Source of the DNA: Sphingomonas kyeonggiensis | Lineage (GTDB): Bacteria > Pseudomonadota > Alphaproteobacteria > Sphingomonadales > Sphingomonadaceae | Reading direction: 5' to 3' | Assembly (NCBI RefSeq): GCF_014196745.1 | Contig: NZ_JACIEH010000005.1 | Span: forward strand, 124,001 to 188,000 | DNA length: 64,000 bases | In this document: one piece after another, positions 1 to 7,160 of the stretch | How positions within the stretch are numbered: the stretch's first letter is position 1 | Layout of the letters: every line of letters begins with the position of its first letter | Position numbers and translations under genes: made by a program | Notes under the pieces: generated by a model | What the model was told of the DNA's origin: nothing | The model's database searches: none | What the model saw: the letters and a program-made list of their open reading frames with translations, nothing else

Positions 1-693
1 GCAATCGCAGAGGATCTCCCCGAGCGGATGAAGCGCACCTTCCGGGTGATCCATGATCCGGCGATAGAGCAGGCGCAGATGCGGACACCGGCGCCGCGGC
101 GTCCGGGCGCGCCGCGCCGTTTCGTCGCGATAGGCCGTCTCACCGCGCAGAAGGATTATCCATTCATGCTGCGCGCCTTCGCGCGCGGTGCCGATGCCGA
201 TGAGACCCTGACGATCTATGGCGATGGCCCGGAGCGCGGCGCGCTGGAAGCCCTGGCCGAAACCCTTGGCATCGGAGAGCGGATCACCTTCGCAGGGCAT
301 GTGCCTGACGCTGCATCGCGGCTCAACGACTTCGACACGCTGCTGTTGTCGTCACGCTATGAAGGCGTACCGGCGGTGCTGGTGGAAGCCCTGGCCGCCG
401 GGCTATCGATAGTCTCGACCGACAGCGGCTCGGGCGTCCGCAGCCTGCTCGGCCAGGGCCTGCACGGTGTCATCACGCCGCGCGACGAAACGGCACTGGC
501 CGCCGCGATCCGCGACGCTGCGAGCGTACCGACACCACATGCCACCCGCCAGTCCCATGTCTATCGCTTCACCATCGAGCATTCGGGACAGACCTATCTC
601 GATACCTTTGCCGATGCTGCCCGGCACGGAACCCGCGCCGATCCCACGCCCCATACCGAAGGTCTCGCATGGCCAGTTCCCCCAGTCCGATGA
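1..693 (+). CDS. Glycosyltransferase family 4 protein, 5' end missing
   Basis: The reading frame is open from the first base, so the N-terminal half lies outside the window; 230 residues are visible. The visible part is the nucleotide-sugar-binding Rossmann domain of a GT-B, family 4 retaining glycosyltransferase. It contains the segment FVAIGRLTAQKDYP, the loop YGDGPER, and an E-x7-E motif in SSRYEGVPAVLVEALAAG, which in this family contacts the sugar nucleotide. Such enzymes act at the cytoplasmic membrane on polysaccharide or glycolipid. The donor and acceptor cannot be read from the sequence. The stop codon lies inside the next gene, so the two are probably cotranscribed. Confidence 0.85.
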   Translation, partial: AIAEDLPERMKRTFRVIHDPAIEQAQMRTPAPRRPGAPRRFVAIGRLTAQKDYPFMLRAFARGADADETLTIYGDGPERGALEALAETLGIGERITFAGHVPDAASRLNDFDTLLLSSRYEGVPAVLVEALAAGLSIVSTDSGSGVRSLLGQGLHGVITPRDETALAAAIRDAASVPTPHATRQSHVYRFTIEHSGQTYLDTFADAARHGTRADPTPHTEGLAWPVPPVR

Positions 694-1604
694 GCAGCCT
701 CGCCGTCCAGCCCCCGCCTATTCGCCGCGTCGCTGCACCCACCCGCGAGTGGCTGCTGACCTTTGCCGGCCTGGGCCTTTCGGCAGCCATCCTGCTGGCA
801 GTCCTGGCCCAGCTTGGCGGGATCGACCCGGCCCAATTCAGGGCAGCACCCACCAATATCTGGTTCTGGCTGTGCTTCGCCCTCGTCTACGCAAATGGCC
901 CCCTGGCAGAATGGATCATCCTCCGTCGCCTGTGGGGCCTGCGCGTCGACGCGCTGCCGGCGCTGTTCCGCAAGCAGGTCGCGAACGAGATCGTCTTCGG
1001 CTATTCGGGCGAAGCGCAATTCTACCTCTGGGCGCGCCGTCGCCAGCAGCTCAAGGGATCGGTGTTCGGTACCTTGCGCGATGTTGCGGTGCTCTCCGCC
1101 CTGGCAGGTAATCTCGCCACGCTGGTGATGATGGCGATCAACGCACCGCTGCTCTACTCCGTCGCCGGCGGCACGCTCCTCAACAGCTTCGCCGCGTCGA
1201 TCGCGGTCATTATCCTTTCCTCACTGGCAATCCTCTTGCTCCGGCGCACCGCCGCGCTCCTCACACTGTCGCGCCGGGATCTGGCAGTCACCTTCGCCCT
1301 CCATTCGCTGAGGATCGTGCTGGGCCTGATCCTGACCGCGCTCCTGTGGAAGCTTCTGCTGCCCGGTCTCTCCTGGACGATGCTGGTCGCCGTGGCGACG
1401 TTGCGCATGATGGTCCACCGCCTGCCGCTTGTCCCGGCCCGCGACGCCTTGCTCGCGCCGCTGACGCTGGCGCTGCTTGGCCCGGCGTCAGGCCTCGCAG
1501 CCGCCACCATGCTGGTCGCCGCGCTGACCCTCGTGACGCATATCGCAGTGGGGGCGCTGACCTCGATTGCCTCCTTCCTGCCAAGCGGGCGGGCGGCATC
1601 GTGA
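669..1604 (+). CDS. Polytopic inner-membrane protein of unknown function
   Basis: A 311-residue protein with about six to eight hydrophobic segments (first near residues 29-50, last near 270-300) and no recognised catalytic motif. The layout recalls flippase-like membrane proteins that accompany glycosyltransferases, but I cannot assign it to a family. The start at 669 has GAAGG six bases upstream. A second in-frame ATG at 690 overlaps the glycosyltransferase stop as ATGA and would be a classical coupled start. The 3' end overlaps the next gene as GTGA. Tight coupling on both sides suggests one operon for surface polysaccharide or envelope work. Confidence 0.7.
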   Translation: MASSPSPMSSLAVQPPPIRRVAAPTREWLLTFAGLGLSAAILLAVLAQLGGIDPAQFRAAPTNIWFWLCFALVYANGPLAEWIILRRLWGLRVDALPALFRKQVANEIVFGYSGEAQFYLWARRRQQLKGSVFGTLRDVAVLSALAGNLATLVMMAINAPLLYSVAGGTLLNSFAASIAVIILSSLAILLLRRTAALLTLSRRDLAVTFALHSLRIVLGLILTALLWKLLLPGLSWTMLVAVATLRMMVHRLPLVPARDALLAPLTLALLGPASGLAAATMLVAALTLVTHIAVGALTSIASFLPSGRAAS

Positions 1605-2437
1605 AGGCGCCCTGTCACAGTGCATTGAGTATCGGCACACTGGTTGTCGCGGCCCTCGCGGCAAGCGCGACCGCACAGGATCACGGCTTCGCCCAAGCAC
1701 GCGCAGCAATGGTCGAGAGTATCCGGGCAGCGGTCCGTGCTGCTGCTCCCAGTGCGGACAATGCCGCCCTCGGCCGTGCCCTTTCCGCCGTCGGCGGCGT
1801 GCCGCGCGAAGCCTTTGTCTCGCCCGAACAACAAGCAGACGCCTATCGGGAGACGCCACTTCCCATCGGCTACGACCAGAGCATTTCCGATCCCTACACC
1901 GTTGCCGTGATGACCGCCGCCGCCGATCCGCGCCCAGGGGGCCGTGTCCTGGATATCGGTACGGGGTCGGGCTATCAGGCCGCCGTACTCGCCAGACTTT
2001 CAGCCCAGGTTTCCTCGATCGAGATAGTGCCCCAGCTCGCCGATCAGGCGCGGGCGCGTCTCGCCGGGCTGGGCTTCGCCAATGTCGAGGTCCGCACTGG
2101 CGACGGCTATGCCGGCTGGCCCGAGCGCGCCCCCTTCGATGCCATCATCGTGGCGGCCGGCGCAGCGCGGGTCCCCCAGCCTCTGCTCGACCAGCTCAGG
2201 ATCGGCGGGCGGCTGGTCATGCCGATTGGCAGGAGTTGGGCAACCGAGCAGATACTCGTCATCACGCGCACGAGCGATACCGATTATCGGCGCTGCTCGC
2301 TCGGATGGTCGATGTTCGTGCCGCTAACCGGCCGCGGGGAACGGGCGCCCAATTCGAACGGGCTGTTCGAGAGGCTGCCCCTGTGCTTCGAGGATGAAGT
2401 AGCGCATCCCGACTTCGAGCCGGCGCCGCCCCGCTAG
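1601..2437 (+). CDS. Exported protein-L-isoaspartate O-methyltransferase-like protein
   Basis: A 278-residue protein with the PCMT fold. It has the SAM-binding motif VLDIGTGSGYQAAVLA near residue 115, the upstream segment PIGYDQSISDPYTVAVM that matches the family's IGHGQTISQPY region, and a later DAIIVAAGA motif. Cytosolic Pcm repairs isoaspartyl residues. This copy begins with a signal-peptide-like stretch (LVVAALAASATAQ), so it may act in the periplasm, where SAM supply is uncertain. The start is GTG at 1601, overlapping the stop of the preceding membrane protein gene (GTGA). The frame stays open upstream but lies inside that gene, so those earlier starts are unlikely. Confidence 0.8.
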   Translation: MKAPCHSALSIGTLVVAALAASATAQDHGFAQARAAMVESIRAAVRAAAPSADNAALGRALSAVGGVPREAFVSPEQQADAYRETPLPIGYDQSISDPYTVAVMTAAADPRPGGRVLDIGTGSGYQAAVLARLSAQVSSIEIVPQLADQARARLAGLGFANVEVRTGDGYAGWPERAPFDAIIVAAGAARVPQPLLDQLRIGGRLVMPIGRSWATEQILVITRTSDTDYRRCSLGWSMFVPLTGRGERAPNSNGLFERLPLCFEDEVAHPDFEPAPPR

Positions 2438-2441
2438 CCTG

Positions 2442-3095
2442 TCAGGGTTCGCGCAGGACGAAGGGGATCTCGACCAGGCCGCGAACCTCGACCGCCACGC
2501 CGCCCACCAGCATCGGCGACCAGCGCCATTTCCGGACCGCCGCGAGCGCCGCGTCATCGAGCCGGCGCACGCCACTGCTGTTGCTGACCGATATGGTCTT
2601 CACCCGACCGTCGGTGCCCACCAGCAGCGCGAGCACGACGACACCCTGCTCGCGCCTGCGCCGGGAATCGATCGGGTATCGCGGGGGCACTGCCGACAGG
2701 ACGGTCGCCACCAGATCGCGGGCGACCGGAGCCCGCGGTGCCGGGGCTGGCGGCAGCGCAGATAGCGGACTGGGGCTGGGCGCCGGAAGTTCGGGTTGCG
2801 GCGGCGGTGGCACGGGGGTCGCGTCGACCACCGGGTCAGGCGGGTCGGGAAGGATGACCTGAGGGCGCGGGAGCGATATTTGGCGACGCGTCACCGGGCT
2901 GGGCGGGATCGGCGCCTGCTTCGGGACCGGCGGCGGTGGCGGTTGCAGATTGACATCGAATACCGCCAGGCGAGGTGCTTTTACCCGTTGGACCAGCATG
3001 GGCGCCGCCAGGGCGAAAATGAGCGCAGCAGCACAGCCCAGCGCGGCCACCGCACCCAGGGCGTGCCGGGCTCCGTCCGGCCGATAGCCGCTCAT
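2442..3095 (-). CDS. tonB: TonB family energy transducer
   Basis: A 217-residue protein with the TonB architecture. One N-terminal membrane anchor lies near residues 12-35. A long proline-rich periplasmic spacer follows (about residues 50-120, with PPPPPVPK and repeated P-x-P). The C-terminal domain (about 130-217) contains PPRYPIDSRRRREQG, a VLALLVGTDGRV strand and WSPMLVGG, as in TonB C-terminal domains. It transmits proton-motive energy to outer-membrane receptors. It is the last gene of a minus-strand run beginning with the receptor at 5938, and its ATG overlaps the preceding stop as ATGA. AGGAG lies nine bases upstream. It is probably dedicated to that receptor. Confidence 0.9.
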   Translation of the reverse strand: MSGYRPDGARHALGAVAALGCAAALIFALAAPMLVQRVKAPRLAVFDVNLQPPPPPVPKQAPIPPSPVTRRQISLPRPQVILPDPPDPVVDATPVPPPPQPELPAPSPSPLSALPPAPAPRAPVARDLVATVLSAVPPRYPIDSRRRREQGVVVLALLVGTDGRVKTISVSNSSGVRRLDDAALAAVRKWRWSPMLVGGVAVEVRGLVEIPFVLREP

Positions 3096-3565
3096 CGCGA
3101 ATTGCTCCTGGCATCCAGGGCATAGATCCCGCGTCCGATCCTGCGCACGCGGCCAAGCCGCTGGGCACCCCAGACGACCCAGCGCGAGATGCCAAGCTTG
3201 TAGAAATGGCTGAGGTGCAGCGGACCATGCATCGCCAGCTCACGCAGGACGATTGCCTGCAGCCGCGATCTTGTTTCGAACGGCGTCGGGATCAACCCGC
3301 CCGCCACGGCCGACTGCGGCAAGCCGTGGTCCGACGGCACCCGTACCTCCGCCAGGCGCTGGACGAGTGCAGCCGCCCGCAGCTGGCTCGCCAAGCCCAG
3401 ACGCAATCCCGCGGGCGCGAGCTGGCTTGCGCAATGAAAGACAGCCCGCTCCAGCCGCGCATCGGCACAGCGCACCGCCTCGGCCTCGATCCGGAGGCGT
3501 TGCGCCGTCGATAGCCATCCGATCAACGCCTGCTCGTCCACGCTCACCAGGACAGAACCCGGCAA
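3092..3565 (-). CDS. Unknown protein with C-terminal winged-helix-like segment
   Basis: A 157-residue frame between the receptor and tonB, coupled to tonB by an ATGA overlap. I do not recognise the family. The N-terminal two thirds are Ala/Leu/Arg-rich and probably helical. The last 45 residues (LSHFYKLGISRWVVWGAQRL, then GRVRRIGRGIYAL) resemble a small winged-helix DNA-binding unit like the one at the N-terminus of AbiEi-type proteins. No ATG start is available. TTG at 3565 or GTG at 3547 are candidates, and neither has a strong ribosome binding site. It could be a small regulator or accessory protein of the uptake operon, or a decayed gene. Confidence 0.5.
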   Translation of the reverse strand: MPGSVLVSVDEQALIGWLSTAQRLRIEAEAVRCADARLERAVFHCASQLAPAGLRLGLASQLRAAALVQRLAEVRVPSDHGLPQSAVAGGLIPTPFETRSRLQAIVLRELAMHGPLHLSHFYKLGISRWVVWGAQRLGRVRRIGRGIYALDARSNSR

Positions 3566-3727
3566 GAGGATCCGAAATCATGCCGCAAGCGCATGGTCCC
3601 GTACCCGCGCAAAGGCGGCTAGAAGCTCAGGCCCGGCAATGGCCAACTCGCCGCCGCGCAGAAGCACGACGGCGAGGCGTTCCGATCGTTTGAGCTTGCC
3701 CAATTGGGCAGGCCCGAACTTCATCGC

Positions 3728-5938
3728 TCAGAACCTGACATTGAGCCCGGCCTTGAACGCACGCGGCGAGCCCGGCGTGAAGTTGGTGTTGCTGTGCGCG
3801 AACAGGAAATAGCGCTCGTTGAACAGGTTCTCGAGATTGACCTGCAGATCCACCGCCTCGCTCAGCCGGTAGTAGATCGCGCCATCGACCCGGGTGTAAC
3901 CGGGCATGGAGACGGTGTTGTCCGTGCCCGAGAAGCGCTTGCCCTGATGGATCACGCCAATTGCAGCGCCCAGCGCCTCGGTCGGATCGAAGCGGGTCCA
4001 CAGCGATGCTGCGTGCCTGGGCACATTGGCGACGACATTGCCCACCTTCACCGCGCCGGGCAGCGTGTCGCGGAAGGTCGGATCCGAATAGGTATAGGAG
4101 GCGACCATGCTGAGCTGATCGGTGATCTCGCCCTGCGCGCTCAGCTCGACCCCGCGATTGCGCTGCCGCCCGATCGGCACCTGCAACGACGAAGGGTCGT
4201 TGGGGTTGCTGAGCGCGAGCACGTTGCTGCGATCGAGCTGGAACACCGCCGCCGCCAGGTTGAAGCTGGGCACCACGTCCCATTTCGCACCGATCTCGTA
4301 ATTGTCGTATTTCTCCGGCCGGAGCGCCGAGTTGGCCAGGCTGAGCCCGGTCAGCTGGTCGCCACCGCGCGGCAGATAGGTGCGCGAATAGCCGGCATAG
4401 ATCGAGGCGTTCTCGGCGGGCTTGAACACCAGCGCGGCACGCGGCGACCAGAGATCGTTGGTGACATCGAAGGTCCGCGCGGCCCGCAGATCGGTAACCC
4501 TGGTGCGGAAATGCTCGAAGCGCACGCCGACGATGACGTCGAGGGCCGAGGACAGCGAGACCTGGTCCTGCACATAACCGGCGACGACTTCGGCGGTGCC
4601 CTTGTTCTGCGGGCTGGACGGCCCCTGCGCCCAGCGGATGTCCGGACGCCGGATCGTCGGGTTGGCAAGCGTGGCGTAAATGGTGGTCACGCCGCTGGCG
4701 TTGGTCGGCGTCGGGAAGAATCCTTCCTGCCGAAGATTGTCGGTCTTCTGGTGGCCATATTCGAACCCGGCGAGCAGCACATGCTCGATACCGCCGGTGG
4801 AAAACTCGGCGTTCAGATCGGTCTGGTTGATGAAGTTCCGGCGATTGGTCAGGTTGTTATAGCCCTGGATCGCAACGATCGTGCCCGCTGCATAGGTGCC
4901 AGCCGGCAAGCCCGCCGGATTGGTCATCGCCGCCGTATTGACCGCCGCCGGGAACACATTCTGATAGAATTTGTCGTAATCGGCATAGCGAGTGCGGTTG
5001 CGCAGCGTGATCGCGTCGCTGAAGCGATGCTCGATGTAGAGCGTCGCGGCATCGGTGTTGGTCCAGGTCGGGCTCTGCTCGGGATCGCCGAAGAACTGGC
5101 CGCGCGGGGTGTTCAGCGGTCTGCCAGCGTAGCTCGACACACCGCGATCGGCGACGCGGCTGTCCTCGAAATGCTCATAGCCGGCGGTGACCGTCGTCGC
5201 CTCGCCCAGCTTGAACGAGACCATCGGGTTGAAGCCCCAGCGGTTGTAGTTGACGCCGTCCCGGTAGCTGTCGCTGTCCTGGTAGACGCCCGTCAGCCGC
5301 ACCGCTACCGCGCCGCTGAGCGGCGTGCCAAGGTCGAACTGGGCGCGCTTGTGCTCGAAGCTGCCGCCCTCAAGACGGAAGGCGCGGTGCGGCGTCCAGT
5401 CGGCAACCTTGGTGACACGGTTGATCACGCCACCGATGCCGCCGCGGCCGAAGATCATCGCGTTCGAGCCGCGGAAGACCTGGAGCTGCTCGATATTGTA
5501 GAGGTCGCGATAGGTCTGGACGTCGTCGCGCATGCCGTCGACGAAGAAGTCGCCGGTGGTGGTGTTGCCGCGCAGGATCAGCGTCTCGCGATTGCCCTCG
5601 CCCTGCGCCGAGAAGACGCCCGGTACATAGCGGATCGCGTCACCGATCGAGTTTGCCGCCTGGTCCTCGATCTGCTTGACCGTCACCACATTCACCGCCT
5701 GGGGCACGTCGATCAGCGGCGTATCGGTGCGCGTCGCGAAAGTGGTGCGGGTGACCTTGTAGGACGACTGCGCCTCGCTCTCGTCGATCGCCGTATCGGT
5801 GACCGTGACCGAGCCGAGCACCTTGCCGCTGCCCTGCTGGCTATCCTGGGCGTGCGCCGCAGTGGCACCGAGCACCAGGATAGCGGACGTGACGAGAAGG
5901 CCCGCGCGGAAGCGCGCAGGCGACATGGCATGCAACAT
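3728..5938 (-). CDS. TonB-dependent receptor, catecholate siderophore (Fiu/CirA) type
   Basis: A 736-residue outer-membrane receptor. The signal peptide ends near AAHAQ (residue 30). A TonB-box-like stretch GSVTVTDTAID follows, then the plug domain with IDVPQAVNVVTVKQIEDQ, IRYVPGVFSAQGEG and LQVFRGSNAMIFGRGGIGGV. The remainder is a 22-strand-type barrel ending ...RAFKAGLNVRF with terminal Phe. The sequence style is that of ferric-catecholate receptors; the ligand is inferred. The ATG at 5938 has AGAGGG six bases upstream. A Fur-like palindrome and a response-regulator-type motif lie upstream in the gap shared with the divergent efflux operon. tonB is in the same transcription unit. Confidence 0.88.
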   Translation of the reverse strand: MLHAMSPARFRAGLLVTSAILVLGATAAHAQDSQQGSGKVLGSVTVTDTAIDESEAQSSYKVTRTTFATRTDTPLIDVPQAVNVVTVKQIEDQAANSIGDAIRYVPGVFSAQGEGNRETLILRGNTTTGDFFVDGMRDDVQTYRDLYNIEQLQVFRGSNAMIFGRGGIGGVINRVTKVADWTPHRAFRLEGGSFEHKRAQFDLGTPLSGAVAVRLTGVYQDSDSYRDGVNYNRWGFNPMVSFKLGEATTVTAGYEHFEDSRVADRGVSSYAGRPLNTPRGQFFGDPEQSPTWTNTDAATLYIEHRFSDAITLRNRTRYADYDKFYQNVFPAAVNTAAMTNPAGLPAGTYAAGTIVAIQGYNNLTNRRNFINQTDLNAEFSTGGIEHVLLAGFEYGHQKTDNLRQEGFFPTPTNASGVTTIYATLANPTIRRPDIRWAQGPSSPQNKGTAEVVAGYVQDQVSLSSALDVIVGVRFEHFRTRVTDLRAARTFDVTNDLWSPRAALVFKPAENASIYAGYSRTYLPRGGDQLTGLSLANSALRPEKYDNYEIGAKWDVVPSFNLAAAVFQLDRSNVLALSNPNDPSSLQVPIGRQRNRGVELSAQGEITDQLSMVASYTYSDPTFRDTLPGAVKVGNVVANVPRHAASLWTRFDPTEALGAAIGVIHQGKRFSGTDNTVSMPGYTRVDGAIYYRLSEAVDLQVNLENLFNERYFLFAHSNTNFTPGSPRAFKAGLNVRF

Positions 5939-5953
5939 GGGTGTCCCTCTTTT

Positions 5954-5981
5954 GCGATAGCTAATGCGAATTGATCGCAAC
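5954..5981 (-). promoter_or_regulatory. Fur-like palindrome upstream of receptor 1
   Basis: The core TGCGAATTGATCGCA (5965-5979) is a perfect TGCGA-N5-TCGCA inverted repeat, about 27 bases before the receptor start codon. The surrounding 28 bases recur with one mismatch at 34914-34941 in front of the fourth module. Position and form fit an iron-responsive Fur-type operator; this is inferred, not shown. Confidence 0.6.
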
Positions 5982-6027
5982 AATTTCCGTTTAGCTGTCC
6001 GGCCGGGTCTGCCAACCGACAAACCGC

Positions 6028-6046
6028 AACATTGGGAACTTGTATA
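6028..6046. promoter_or_regulatory. Candidate response-regulator site in divergent efflux/receptor gap
   Basis: AACATTGGGAACTTGTATA matches 17 of 19 bases with 34991-35009 upstream of regulator/kinase pair 4. Read on the minus strand it gives ACAAGTTC followed by CCAATGTT, a direct-repeat arrangement typical of OmpR-family regulators. It lies between the receptor (minus) and the adaptor/pump/regulator operon (plus), so it could control both directions. Confidence 0.5.
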
Positions 6047-6166
6047 AAACTCCCCATCCGGCCCCAATTCAGGCCAACGGAGCAACATGGACGGATTGTA
6101 TAGTCCGCGGAACCTCCACTCCACGACAGCGCGCTACCCGGACCGGGTCAACAATCCGGGTCTGCC

Positions 6167-7159
6167 ATGCAACGCGCTTCCGTCTTTGGTCTTGCCATCC
6201 TCTCCCTCGCCCCCACTGGCTGCGGTGCCGGTTCGCCGAGCGCTCCCGCGTCCAAGGCAGCACATGCCGAACCGGTCGCGCACGAGACCGAACTGCTCAA
6301 GCTCACCCTGAGCCGACACGCTGAGGCAAGACTTGGCATCGCCACTGTCCAGATCGGAACCGGCAGCGCACAAGCAATGCGCGAGACGGGCGGCGAGATC
6401 GTCGCGCCCGCCTGGAATGGCGGCGTCCCCGCCGGCTCGGCGACCAACCTCGCCCAGCTTGGCACGCAGCAGGTCGCCGCCGACGGCGAAGTCGATCGCA
6501 CCGTCGCCCAGTCCCGCCTCGCCCGCATCGCGCTGGCCCGCGCCGAGGCGCTGGTGCGCGAGGAAGCCGGCAGCGTGCGCGGCCGCGACGAAGCCGCCGC
6601 AGCCCTTGCCACCGCCCATGCCGCGGAGGAGACCGCGCGTCGCCAGCGGGCGATGCTCGGCCCCTCCATCGCCACGCTGGATGCACAGCCGCGCCTCTGG
6701 GTGCGCGTGATCGTCCCTGCCGCCGACCTGGCCGGACTGGCCCGGCGCGAAGCGGTGCAGGTCAGTCCGCTGGGCGGCCAGGGCACGGCCCGCACCGCTC
6801 TGCCCGTCACCGCGCCGCCCTCGGCCAACGCCCAGAACGCCACGGTCGACATCTACTATGCGCTGGACAATCGCGACCGAGCCTGGCGCGTCGGCCAGCG
6901 CGTCTCGGTGTCGCTGCCCATGGGGACGGGACCGCAGCAGGGCCTGACCGTTCCCACCGCTGCGATCGTGCGCGACATCTATGGTGGCGAATGGGTCTAT
7001 CAGCGCACCGCGCCGGGCACTTATCTCCGCCGCAGGATCGAGATCGCCTCCAGCAGCGGCGGCAACGCGCTGGTCACACGCGGCCTCGCCCGCGGCGACG
7101 CGGTGGTGACGGATGGCGCCGCCGAGCTGTTCGGCACCGAATTCGGCGTGGCGCACTGA
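6167..7159 (+). CDS. RND efflux periplasmic adaptor (membrane fusion) lipoprotein
   Basis: A 330-residue protein with a lipoprotein signal (LAPTGC, lipid-accepting Cys19). A central helical, Ala/Arg-rich hairpin spans about residues 105-165. A beta-barrel domain follows (PRLWVRVIVPAADLAGL), then a membrane-proximal domain (GLTVPTAAIVRDIYGGEWVY, LVTRGLARGDAVVTDGA). It links the inner-membrane pump to the outer-membrane channel. The lipoyl half-motifs that normally flank the hairpin are poorly conserved and the protein is short for the family. It is the first gene of an operon with pump, outer-membrane factor and a two-component pair. The pump gene begins one base after its stop. The substrate is unknown. 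Confidence 0.85.
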   Translation: MQRASVFGLAILSLAPTGCGAGSPSAPASKAAHAEPVAHETELLKLTLSRHAEARLGIATVQIGTGSAQAMRETGGEIVAPAWNGGVPAGSATNLAQLGTQQVAADGEVDRTVAQSRLARIALARAEALVREEAGSVRGRDEAAAALATAHAAEETARRQRAMLGPSIATLDAQPRLWVRVIVPAADLAGLARREAVQVSPLGGQGTARTALPVTAPPSANAQNATVDIYYALDNRDRAWRVGQRVSVSLPMGTGPQQGLTVPTAAIVRDIYGGEWVYQRTAPGTYLRRRIEIASSSGGNALVTRGLARGDAVVTDGAAELFGTEFGVAH

Positions 7160-7160
7160 C

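Noticed and set aside
1346..1600. In-frame upstream extension of the isoaspartyl methyltransferase gene
   Set aside because: The extension lies inside the membrane protein gene and encodes a non-hydrophobic, Arg-rich sequence; the GTG at 1601 gives a proper signal peptide.
3704..5974. Long plus-strand frame opposite receptor 1
   Set aside because: Its composition is that of an antisense shadow; the minus strand encodes a clear receptor with signal peptide and ribosome site.
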